From the NCBI GenBank assembly GCA_021820645.1, contig JAKADJ010000130.1:1-6551 (forward strand): DNA of 6,551 bases. Direction: 5' to 3'. The DNA comes from Bacillota bacterium. Lineage in GTDB: Bacteria; Bacillota_E; Sulfobacillia; Sulfobacillales; Sulfobacillaceae. Positions 1 through 5,134 of this stretch are shown one piece after another. Made by a program: the position numbers and the translations under genes. The number at the start of each line of letters is the position of its first letter. Positions within the stretch are counted from its first letter, which is position 1. Below the pieces are notes generated by a model. That model saw only the letters and a list, made by a program, of their open reading frames with translations, was not told the DNA's origin and made no database searches.

Positions 1-217
1 CCCGGGAATCGTGGGTTGGGAGGACCTTCGGGCGTTGGCTCAGGATTTGATGGGGAGCCGCCGCTATGTGTTGCAACAATTCGTTTCCCATAATGCGTTA
101 CTGGACTCCGCATGGGCGGCGGTACCTCCCTATCCGGATGCGATCGTGCGCGCCTGGGCGCACGATTTAGAACCTTACTACGATACGGTATTCGTGCGCA
201 ATTTGGGCCTTAGTTGA
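1..217 (+). CDS. C-terminal end of an unidentified protein (5' truncated by window)
   Basis: The reading frame is open from base 2 to the TGA at 215-217 and gives about 71 residues. A GTG at 11 is in frame but has no ribosome binding site before it, so I read this as the tail of a gene that begins upstream of the window. The fragment is soluble-looking, rich in Trp, Tyr and Ala (for example AWAAVPPYP and HDLEPYYD), with no transmembrane segment and no motif I recognise. It ends just before a hairpin, as expected for the last gene of a transcription unit. The function is unknown; I am fairly confident that it is coding. Confidence 0.6.
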   Translation, partial: PGIVGWEDLRALAQDLMGSRRYVLQQFVSHNALLDSAWAAVPPYPDAIVRAWAHDLEPYYDTVFVRNLGLS

Positions 218-224
218 CGGGATA

Positions 225-269
225 TGCCGGAAGGGGGCCTATCCTGCCTGACAGGGCTTCCCTCCGGCA
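225..269 (+). terminator. Hairpin after the first gene, possible terminator
   Basis: Bases 225-239 (TGCCGGAAGGGGGCC) pair with 255-269 (GGCTTCCCTCCGGCA) with one mismatch and two G-T pairs, around a 15-base loop. The hairpin starts seven bases after the stop codon at 217. No T-run follows, so intrinsic termination is uncertain. It could instead be an mRNA 3' stabilising structure. Confidence 0.35.
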
Positions 270-611
270 GTCAGGGTTAGATGATTAGAGCAGGGCGGGG
301 ACCGCCCGTCGTCACGTAACGAGTCCCTATTGTGTATTCTCGGGACCGCGTCGCGGGGGTGCCGCGCGCCATACGAAATGCGCTGATTTTGTAACGGTTA
401 CCGGTTCGGTCGAGGACAGGAAAGTGGATATCATGACACGATTTCCTGTCGATCGCCGGGTCAAGGTCCTGGCTTTTCTCATGGTCAGACAGGCCTGGAA
501 TGGTCTGCCGCGTGTAGCCACCGGAGGGCCGTTCATCGCTGGGCGGGCACGGGGTGCCTGAGACGATTCGTGTCAACGCCCGCATGCCCATCCGGGAAGA
601 GCGGTAGGGTT

Positions 612-649
612 GGATTGACAATGTCAATCCCCCAGGTTCACAAATTTGT
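612..649 (+). promoter_or_regulatory. Twin palindromes with a TTGACA hexamer, probable operator/promoter
   Basis: GGATTGACA, one central A and TGTCAATCC form a perfect 9-1-9 inverted repeat at 612-630. It contains a consensus -35 hexamer TTGACA at 615-620. Nine bases further on, ACAAATTTGT (640-649) is a second perfect 10-base palindrome. No good -10 is found at 16-18 bases spacing, which is compatible with a regulated promoter. The last dyad ends 38 bases before the GTG start of the permease, so a metal-responsive repressor is a natural guess. The half-sites do not match the NikR or Nur operators as I know them, so the regulator is not identified. Confidence 0.5.
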
Positions 650-673
650 TTGGCATGGTGCGTACTGTTGAAT

Positions 674-680
674 GGAGGGA
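674..680 (+). promoter_or_regulatory. Shine-Dalgarno GGAGGGA fixing the GTG start at 687
   Basis: GGAGGGA lies seven bases before GTG 687. An in-frame ATG at 672 would overlap this site and have no ribosome binding site of its own, so GTG 687 is preferred and removes five residues from the longer reading. Confidence 0.75.
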
Positions 681-686
681 AATCTT

Positions 687-1778
687 GTGACAAAAAACGG
701 AGCACGAGGCGGCTTGAACCGGCTCCTTTCGCGATTAAACACGTCCGAACAGATGGAATTGACAGGGATGGCGGCTACGATTCTGGGATTGCACATTCTC
801 GGAATCGGCATTGTCTGGGCTCTCGTAGCGCCACACCACTATCTCCTGGGCCATCGCGTTTATGATTGGGGTCTTGGCCTCACGGCGTATATGTTGGGGC
901 TACGACATGCTTTTGATGCGGACCATATTGCCGCGATTGATAATACGACGCGGAAACTCCTCACCGATGGGAAACGTCCGCTGTCCGTCGGCTTTTTCTT
1001 TTCTTTAGGGCATTCAACGATCGTATTCGGGTTGGCGGCCGCATTGGCTATCGGGATTCGAGAGGCAAGGGCGCTCACACACGGTGCGATCACAAATGAC
1101 TTGGGCATTTTCGGCACAATCGTCTCAGGAAGCTTTCTGTATCTTATGGCATTGACGAACCTGGGGGTTTTGATAGAGATCATCCGGACGGCGCGGGCCA
1201 TGCTCACCGGAACTGCTACAACGGACGACCTCGACTCGCTGGGGCAGTCTAGAGGCTTAATCAATAGACTTTTGGCGCAAACCATGAAGACGCTTCGCAC
1301 GCCGTCGCAGATGTATCCTGTGGGTGTTCTTTTTGGTCTGGGTTTTGATACTGCTTCTGAAGTGGCGTTATTGATCTTGGCCGGCGGGGCCGCGGCCGCG
1401 AGTTTGCCATGGTATGCGGTGTTGGCACTACCCATTTTATTTGCGGCCGGCATGAGTCTTTTTGACACTTTGGACAGCCTCTTTATGAATGTCGCATACG
1501 GATGGGCTTTTTCTAATGCGATTCGCAAAATCTACTACAACATTACTATAACAGGGCTTTCTATTATGGTCGCGTTATTTATCGGGACCGTGGAGTTGGC
1601 GGGGGTTCTTGCCGCCGAGTTTCATCTCCAAACGGGAGTTCTGGCATGGATTGCGAATTTTAACATCAATCAGGCCGGATTTATTATTGTGGCCCTGTTT
1701 GTGGTAACTTGGACCATCGCACTTGCCGTTTGGCGCCTGGGGCATATTGAGGAAAAATGGTCGACCCGAATTGAGTGA
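687..1778 (+). CDS. Nickel/cobalt permease, NiCoT family
   Basis: This is a 363-residue integral membrane protein that imports Ni2+ and/or Co2+ across the cytoplasmic membrane for metalloenzymes or cobalamin. The family signature RHAFDADHI is at residues 73-81, with the HX4DH metal-binding histidines and aspartate at H74, D79 and H80 in the second membrane segment. The other family blocks follow in order: FSLGHSTIV (105-113), GLGFDTASE (217-225) and AAGMSLFDTLDS (253-264). About eight hydrophobic segments and the length fit the family (roughly 330-380). The short charged tail EEKWSTRIE is cytoplasmic. The gene is monocistronic as far as can be seen: dyads precede it and a terminator follows at 1967-1999. 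The metal preference cannot be read from sequence alone. No hydrogenase, urease or cobalamin gene lies nearby to suggest a partner. Confidence 0.95.
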   Translation: MTKNGARGGLNRLLSRLNTSEQMELTGMAATILGLHILGIGIVWALVAPHHYLLGHRVYDWGLGLTAYMLGLRHAFDADHIAAIDNTTRKLLTDGKRPLSVGFFFSLGHSTIVFGLAAALAIGIREARALTHGAITNDLGIFGTIVSGSFLYLMALTNLGVLIEIIRTARAMLTGTATTDDLDSLGQSRGLINRLLAQTMKTLRTPSQMYPVGVLFGLGFDTASEVALLILAGGAAAASLPWYAVLALPILFAAGMSLFDTLDSLFMNVAYGWAFSNAIRKIYYNITITGLSIMVALFIGTVELAGVLAAEFHLQTGVLAWIANFNINQAGFIIVALFVVTWTIALAVWRLGHIEEKWSTRIE

Positions 1779-1966
1779 CGTCACGTTGCGGGCCAGAAAT
1801 GTGCCGACTGGGATGTTCAGGTCTTTTGTCGGATCGGTCGTTGATCGGTTGTCTCAGGGACGAGTGATGATGGCCACAGACCTCTTTTGCACCGTATGTG
1901 CGTTCCGTTTTTCCGTGGGGCGGTGGTGGTAGACAGTGTTGGTGGGTGGCATCGCAAGACCAACTG

Positions 1967-1999
1967 GTAGCGAATGCGTTCTCATCGCTACGCTTTTTT
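1967..1999 (+). terminator. Rho-independent terminator downstream of the permease
   Basis: GTAGCGA (1967-1973) pairs with TCGCTAC (1985-1991). An alternative pairing bulges A1973 and adds ATG/CAT inside. The stem is followed by GC and six T (1994-1999). The T-run is present only in the + direction, so it ends transcripts coming from the permease, about 190 bases after its stop. It also sits eight bases beyond the end of the convergent small minus-strand gene. Confidence 0.75.
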
Positions 2000-2006
2000 A
2001 CCGAGA

Positions 2007-2177
2007 TCACTTCTGGAGTACGGGAGGTTGGCATCGATGGCACGGTGGTTTTGAAGCGTTCTTGTTTGTTCTCCATGCTTGCAAGGTCTTCCACCACGCC
2101 ACCCAATCGCCCTGACATCCGGCCACTAAGAGATGATGCACCGGACAGGATGAACACACAGTATCTTGAGAGGACAT
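2007..2177 (-). CDS. Small cysteine-rich protein with two CxxC motifs (56 aa)
   Basis: A 56-codon frame runs from ATG 2177-2175 to TGA 2009-2007. It is preceded by a perfect AGGAGG (2188-2183) five bases before the ATG, which is the main reason to call it real. The product has CSSC at residues 8-11 followed by HH at 14-15, a lone C21, a Trp-rich helix-like middle (DWVAWWKTLQAWR, 24-36) and CHRC at 46-49. Two CxxC pairs suggest a zinc-ribbon-like or Fe-S metal site, but no known family is recognised. It has no signal peptide or membrane segment. It lies 43 bases after the deacetylase stop on the same strand, so co-transcription is likely. A longer minus-strand frame (2157 down to 1684) overlaps it, runs into the permease and has no ribosome binding site; I prefer the small gene. 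Confidence 0.55.
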   Translation of the reverse strand: MSSQDTVCSSCPVHHLLVAGCQGDWVAWWKTLQAWRTNKNASKPPCHRCQPPVLQK

Positions 2178-2182
2178 GAGCG

Positions 2183-2188
2183 CCTCCT
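2183..2188 (-). promoter_or_regulatory. Shine-Dalgarno AGGAGG of the small Cys-rich gene
   Basis: On the minus strand AGGAGG is followed by five bases (CGCTC) and ATG. It is the best ribosome binding site in this interval and decides both strand and frame for the 56-residue gene. Confidence 0.65.
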
Positions 2189-2220
2189 AAATACGTTTTT
2201 TCTCATTTTACGCGGGATAC

Positions 2221-2982
2221 TCAGTTCTGTGTTTTCCAATGTCTGGATCGCGAAGGCTGTCGTGCCGCCTTCGCATGCTGTGCCGCGGCTTCGTCGTGTA
2301 ACAACTGCGGCACGGTGACCAAGCGGTACCCTTGACGCGTGAGATCCGGAATGATCTGGGATACGGCATCCACCGTCGCTTGCGATCCGTTCGGTCCGTC
2401 ATGGAAAATGATGATGGCGCCCGGATGAATGGCGCTTTCCACCTTTTGGGTCATTTGGGCGGCGCTATAACGATATTGCCAATCACGAGGGTCAATACTC
2501 CATCCGATGACCCGGTAGCCCAATGCGCCTAAAACCTGCAGAGCTGTGCTGTCGGATGCCCCGCCAGGCAGTCGGTATAAAGTGGGGCGGGGCACACCGA
2601 GCGATTGGAGAATATGGGCATTATATTCGACTTCCTGCCGGACCTCCGCGGGAGTGCGATGCCGCAGAATGATATGACGATGGCCGTGACTTTCCACGTC
2701 CATGTGGGCCTGCACTTCTTGACGCACTAAATCCGGATAACGCAAGGCGTGGGAGCCGATCACGAAAAACGTGGCGTGTACATGGTCGTGTTGCAAGACA
2801 TGGAGAATTTTTGGGGTCCAGCGCGGGCTGGGTCCGTCATCAAAGGTCAAGGCGACGATTTTATGCGGTGTGATAGCCTGACGAATGAGAGGCGCCGCGG
2901 TCGCTGGCCTCGCGCTGGGCCATCCCCCGAGTTGGGCGGATAGTGCGGCGGTTAATAGGAATACGATGAGGGGAACATTCAC
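2221..2982 (-). CDS. Secreted polysaccharide deacetylase (NodB/CE4 family)
   Basis: The 253-residue protein has a signal-like N-terminus (VPLIVFLLTAALSA at 3-16, then an Ala-rich cleavage zone near 27-30), so it probably acts at the cell wall. The CE4 motifs appear in order: TFDDGPS (46-52, with the Asp-Asp catalytic base and metal ligand), ESHGHRH (97-103, metal ligands H99 and H103), RLPGG (137-141, where RPPYG is usual), DPRDW (164-168) and IIIFHDG (190-196, catalytic His194). Such enzymes remove N-acetyl groups from peptidoglycan or other N-acetylglucosamine polymers. Length and layout resemble PdaB-like enzymes, but the exact substrate is not visible. GTG 2982 is chosen for its AAGGAGG eight bases upstream and the signal peptide that follows. 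The frame stays open upstream to 3510, but that part is repeat-rich and unlike a protein. The basic tail (240-253) is unusual. Confidence 0.93.
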   Translation of the reverse strand: MNVPLIVFLLTAALSAQLGGWPSARPATAAPLIRQAITPHKIVALTFDDGPSPRWTPKILHVLQHDHVHATFFVIGSHALRYPDLVRQEVQAHMDVESHGHRHIILRHRTPAEVRQEVEYNAHILQSLGVPRPTLYRLPGGASDSTALQVLGALGYRVIGWSIDPRDWQYRYSAAQMTQKVESAIHPGAIIIFHDGPNGSQATVDAVSQIIPDLTRQGYRLVTVPQLLHDEAAAQHAKAARQPSRSRHWKTQN

Positions 2983-2990
2983 AGACTTGT

Positions 2991-2997
2991 CCTCCTT
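2991..2997 (-). promoter_or_regulatory. Shine-Dalgarno AAGGAGG of the deacetylase
   Basis: AAGGAGG on the minus strand lies eight bases before GTG 2982. It fixes the start and excludes the 176-codon upstream extension of the same frame. Confidence 0.75.
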
Positions 2998-3103
2998 GTT
3001 GTGCCGAATTATTTGGGTTAGCGCTGTCTGATAGACTTTTTGATAGCATGACAGGAGTGGGGGATTTTTATTCAGCCTGTTGCGTCGGGTTTGGGTTAGC
3101 CCT
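2994..3103 (+). repeat. Pair of degenerate direct repeats, 78 bases apart
   Basis: Bases 2994-3025 and 3076-3103 share CCT(T)GTTGYG(C)CG near their start and end with TTTGGGTTAGC followed by G or C and then CT. The identical core TTTGGGTTAGC is at 3012-3022 and 3090-3100, a 78-base spacing. The first copy overlaps the deacetylase ribosome binding site on the other strand. The sequence around 3298-3327 (TCCTTTTGGC, then AATTTTTGGGT and AGCG) is related, so these may belong with the repeats at 3263-3440. Confidence 0.45.
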
Positions 3104-3261
3104 AGGGACGTTCTCTCAGTAATCCCGACCCACGGAACTGGGCTTCTGAATCGCGCGTTGGTGGAAATGGCGAGGGTATGCTGCCCGATAGAGATGTAAT
3201 CGGAACCGTGGGTAGAAGGGAAAGGGCATTTCGCGGCGTGGAGTCGCGCAAAGTCATTGTC

Positions 3262-3302
3262 AAGGAATCTGCCTGAATTGTGTGGTACCAGGCGGACTCC
3301 TT
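3262..3302 (+). terminator. Hairpin with T-rich downstream sequence, possible + strand terminator
   Basis: Bases 3262-3274 pair with 3290-3302 (12 pairs including one G-T, plus one A-C mismatch) around a 15-base loop containing TGGTACC. TTTTGGC and later ATTTTT follow in the + direction. It would compete with the larger hairpin at 3285-3362 because both use the arm 3290-3301. It could be an attenuator-like element or an accident of the repeats. Confidence 0.35.
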
Positions 3303-3440
3303 TTGGCTTAATTTTTGGGTGCCTAGCGACCCAAACTTCTGCCAGGAGTCTGCCCTCGGTGCGAACAATGGGCGAATGCGGCGGATATGAAACCCCGCAT
3401 CCTGCTTCGCTTAGCGGTTTGGAGGAGTCTGCCCGGTACC
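3263..3440. repeat. Cluster of four AGGARTCYGCC repeats in mixed orientation
   Basis: AGGAATCTGCC (3263-3273), AGGAGTCTGCC (3344-3354) and AGGAGTCTGCC (3423-3433) are direct copies 81 and 79 bases apart. An inverted copy, GGCGGACTCCT, is at 3291-3301. The inverted copy carries GGTACC on its outer side (3284-3289), and the last direct copy carries GGTACC as well (3435-3440). The inverted arm can therefore pair with each of the three direct copies. A possible further degraded copy is at 3173-3190. The function is unknown; a folded leader RNA, a small mobile repeat or protein-binding sites are all possible. Confidence 0.6.
3285..3362. repeat. Long imperfect inverted repeat (78 bases)
   Basis: The arms pair in four blocks: GTACC with GGTGC, GGCGGACTCCT with AGGAGTCTGCC, GGC with GCC, and TTTGGGT (3314-3320) with ACCCAAA (3329-3335), closing on the eight-base loop GCCTAGCG. 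That gives about 26 pairs in two arms of 36 and 34 bases. It could fold as RNA from either strand or be a small non-autonomous element. Confidence 0.6.
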
Positions 3441-3644
3441 AAAATCGTCGCGGGTCATATAGGGGCGGTGAGGGATATACCACTTCCGTGCGTGTGAGCG
3501 ACAAGAGCAAGGGGAGCTTACAAAGAATATTCTGACCTTGACTAAAGATAACCGCAATACGAAAATTACGGGATTTTGATTCGGATTTTTTTGATGGGCC
3601 CTACCGCGTGCGGCATTGGTATCACGATTTCTTGCATTCGAGGC

Positions 3645-3662
3645 ACGTCCACTCACGGACGT
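3645..3662. repeat. Small perfect hairpin ACGTCC/GGACGT
   Basis: ACGTCC (3645-3650) and GGACGT (3657-3662) flank the six-base loop ACTCAC. No T-run follows on either strand, so it is not a terminator. An operator dyad upstream of the promoter at 3760-3768 is possible but unsupported. Confidence 0.3.
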
Positions 3663-3759
3663 TGAGTAGTACTTCGGCAAGATGTGGCCGCAATTGTAGC
3701 CACGCTTACTGGAAGGGTAGAACTTGTCGATTTTGACCACCGTTCTCACCATAACGGAT

Positions 3760-3768
3760 TGCTATACT
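3760..3768 (+). promoter_or_regulatory. Extended -10 promoter TGCTATACT
   Basis: TG, one base, then TATACT matches an extended -10 element with five of six hexamer positions. No -35 is seen at 17 bases, which extended -10 promoters can lack. A transcript would begin near 3775, about 130 bases before the ATG at 3907 of the exported-protein gene. Confidence 0.45.
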
Positions 3769-3906
3769 GTGTCGCATGGTTGATATGGCTGTTTAGGACA
3801 ATATATGCCCAGACCACTCATGGAATAGCACTGCATTTTCCGTATCCGCTCCCGTCAAGCGTTGGAATGGAAATATCGGACCATTTTGGTACGGTGGAAA
3901 AAGCTC

Positions 3907-4585
3907 ATGGTCTTCAAGCGGTGGACGGCCTTCGCATCTTCTTGATATCATCCTTGGGAAGCTTTTTAACGGCTGCTTAATAACCCGGTGGAGTTATAAT
4001 TTTGCACGGTCCTATCTCGGTGACCTCTGCGCGATATCATTTAATGGAAAGATCTATCTCATACCTGCAGGGGGGGCGACCGGGGGGATTGGCACGGATG
4101 GCAGTGGGGGACTTTCGGCGTTTCCGACGGGACACGGATCAAATCCACGTGGTGGATTTCCGCAGTTATTAATTAGCCAATCACCGGGATATGGCGATGC
4201 AGCGTATAGCGTTCTCCCGTTTTTTCCCGCTTTTCGACAAAGTGGGTTTTCTCGCAGCATGGGGATATCGGTTCCCGCAATCCCTACGCCAACCTGGTAC
4301 GGAGAATCTTCTTCGACCGGGATGTTTGAGGTTCCGGCGACTATTTTAGGTTCGGGTCACGATCTTGCCACATTTAAGATCGTGGAACCGAATACGGATG
4401 ATATTACTCAAGGAGTGGTCTTTGCACCGGTGGTCGATCCGCACTTTAACTATAAAGACCACCCTGGTGTTCCCGAAGCGGAAAGCATCATTCTGACAAT
4501 ACCAGCACATTTTCCTACTGCCGTCGCCAACTTGATCATTCACTATGATGCTCATGCTTTGGGCATTCCTTCTTTCCCTATCTAA
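3907..4585 (+). pseudogene. Frameshifted gene for an exported Gly-rich protein
   Basis: The C-terminal body is clearly coding: one frame is open from 3797 to TAA 4583-4585. However, it contains no ATG, GTG or TTG before ATG 4259, which has no ribosome binding site. A plausible beginning lies in other frames. ATG 3907, with GGTGGA eight bases upstream, encodes MVFKRWTAFAS, then hits TGA at 3943. The next frame reads FLISSLGSFLTAA and stops at a double TAA (3978-3983). Joined by two single-base losses these give a textbook signal peptide leading into the open body. The body has a Gly-rich stretch (codons from about 4067 to 4153), then a region that looks beta-rich, with YKDHPGVPEAESI and a Pro-containing end GIPSFPI. 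No family is recognised. Alternatives are a TTG start at 4002 (GGTGGAG eight bases upstream) with slippage on the seven G at 4070-4076, or sequencing errors. The DUF4359 gene follows after 18 bases. Confidence 0.5.
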
Positions 4586-4603
4586 AGCCACGGAGGTGAC
4601 ACA

Positions 4604-4924
4604 ATGTCAGATATCCCCACTGAAGTCAAAAAAACACGATGGACGATCCTGATTATTGTGGCAGGAATCGTAGGAATTCTTGCTGCGACCAACCCCTCGT
4701 TACCATCTTATGTTGCATGGTTCGACCAATCCTTGACAACCCATTCCTCAGCGCTTGTGAGTTCATTAGCGAGCATCTTTGCGGGACCGCTGAGATCGCT
4801 TATTGCAAACAACACGCTCCGTCAAAATTGGATGGTGTTGAGCATTTATCATACGACGCTCATGGGACAACAAGTAACGGTGCTCGGTATTTTGGGACAC
4901 TTCATTCCCTTATCGCACAGTTAA
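4604..4924 (+). CDS. DUF4359-type small membrane-anchored protein
   Basis: The 106-residue protein starts at ATG 4604 behind GGAGGTGA. After a short charged N-terminus (KKTR at 9-12) there is one hydrophobic segment, about 13-28, so the rest is probably outside the membrane or secreted. The pattern that recalls the DUF4359 family is TNPSLPSYVAWF (29-40) directly after the hydrophobic segment, then NWMVLSIYHT (75-84) and VLGILGHFI (93-101) at the end. The biochemical role of this family is not known to me. The gene is 18 bases after the disrupted exported-protein gene and is probably co-transcribed with it, which suggests two envelope-associated proteins acting together. Length fits the family. 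Confidence 0.8.
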   Translation: MSDIPTEVKKTRWTILIIVAGIVGILAATNPSLPSYVAWFDQSLTTHSSALVSSLASIFAGPLRSLIANNTLRQNWMVLSIYHTTLMGQQVTVLGILGHFIPLSHS

Positions 4925-4984
4925 TATCATATAGGTAACAAGAATCTGTCAAAGAGTTTTTTCCGCTGTAGCCGATTTCAGTCA

Positions 4985-5020
4985 ATCTGCGGCGACTCCA
5001 CAGCCGTTTGTCACGCAGAT
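4985..5020. repeat. Inverted repeat ATCTGCG/CGCAGAT
   Basis: Perfect seven-base arms at 4985-4991 and 5014-5020 enclose 22 bases that can add a GGC/GCC pair. It lies between the DUF4359 gene and the transposase. It may be part of the insertion-sequence end or a structure in the flanking DNA. It has no T-run. Confidence 0.35.
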
Positions 5021-5050
5021 CCCAGAGGGTCAATGGGCGTAAAATTATGG

Positions 5051-5099
5051 CGGAACAGGATGAATCGACGCCGAAGCAGCGGCCCGACGGGCCGTTCCG
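5051..5099 (-). terminator. Compound hairpin after the transposase, possible terminator
   Basis: An inner perfect repeat CGGCCCG-A-CGGGCCG (5080-5094) is nested in an outer CGGAAC/GTTCCG pair (5051-5056 with 5094-5099, sharing one base). On the minus strand the structure is followed by CCATAATTTT, a weak T-run. It begins about 27 bases past the transposase stop, so it plausibly ends transposase transcripts or blocks read-through from outside. Confidence 0.4.
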
Positions 5100-5115
5100 G
5101 GATTTCGATGAATGG

Positions 5116-5134
5116 GTGGGGTTCACTACCCCAC
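5116..5134. repeat. Perfect inverted repeat over the transposase stop codon
   Basis: GTGGGGT (5116-5122) and ACCCCAC (5128-5134) flank TCACT, and the TAG stop (5128-5126 on the minus strand) lies in the hairpin. A structure at the stop may affect termination or mRNA stability. Confidence 0.45.

Larger units (their letters stand above)
218..686. other. Gene-poor stretch before the nickel/cobalt permease
   Basis: I find no convincing gene in these 469 bases. They hold the hairpin at 225-269, a weak 42-codon frame (ATG 433 to TGA 559-561) without homology I can recognise, and the dyad symmetries at 612-649. I looked for a cobalamin, nickel-cobalt or other known riboswitch by its conserved boxes and could not recognise one, though the G+C-rich stretch 540-600 can fold (GCGGGC pairing with GCCCGC). 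It is probably the 5' regulatory region of the permease plus non-coding spacer. Confidence 0.5.
2983..3906. other. Long non-coding, repeat-rich interval
   Basis: About 920 bases without a gene I can support. The deacetylase frame remains open on the minus strand as far as 3510, and a + frame is open from GTG 3684 to TAA 3978, but neither has a good ribosome binding site or a recognisable domain. The interval holds short related repeats (2994-3025, 3076-3103, 3263-3440), a small hairpin at 3645-3662 and an extended -10 promoter at 3760-3768. It probably contains the promoter and leader of the deacetylase on one side and those of the exported-protein genes on the other. Confidence 0.5.

Noticed and set aside
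433..561. 42-codon + strand frame with an AGGAAAG-like upstream site
   Set aside because: The ribosome binding site is weak, there is no recognisable motif, and it sits in a gene-poor stretch. It may be chance.
1684..2157. 157-codon minus-strand frame overlapping the permease 3' end
   Set aside because: It lacks a ribosome binding site, runs antisense into a well-supported gene and crosses a terminator. The 56-codon frame with AGGAGG explains the same interval better.
3275..3440. T-box riboswitch suggested by TGGTACC and a following hairpin
   Set aside because: The conserved AGGGTGGNACCGCG block is absent. TGGTACC sits in a hairpin loop rather than in an antiterminator bulge, no Stem I features are seen, and no synthetase or amino-acid gene follows.
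3423..3445. tRNA-like 3' end (GAGTCT, seven bases, then ACCA)
   Set aside because: There is no GGTTC T-loop, no matching 5' acceptor strand at the right distance and no anticodon arm.
2983..3510. N-terminal extension of the deacetylase frame by 176 codons
   Set aside because: The frame is open, but there is a signal peptide and an AAGGAGG-preceded GTG at 2982. The extension is made of the repeat sequences and has no domain or ribosome binding site.
3684..3980. 98-codon + strand frame from GTG 3684
   Set aside because: No ribosome binding site and no domain are seen. The promoter at 3760-3768 lies inside it, and its last part is better explained as the displaced signal peptide of the frameshifted gene.
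4925..4952. Minus-strand TTGACA (4952-4947) with a TGATAT 17 bases on, as an outward promoter
   Set aside because: The -10 matches only three of six positions and the transcript would be antisense to the DUF4359 gene. Too weak to list.
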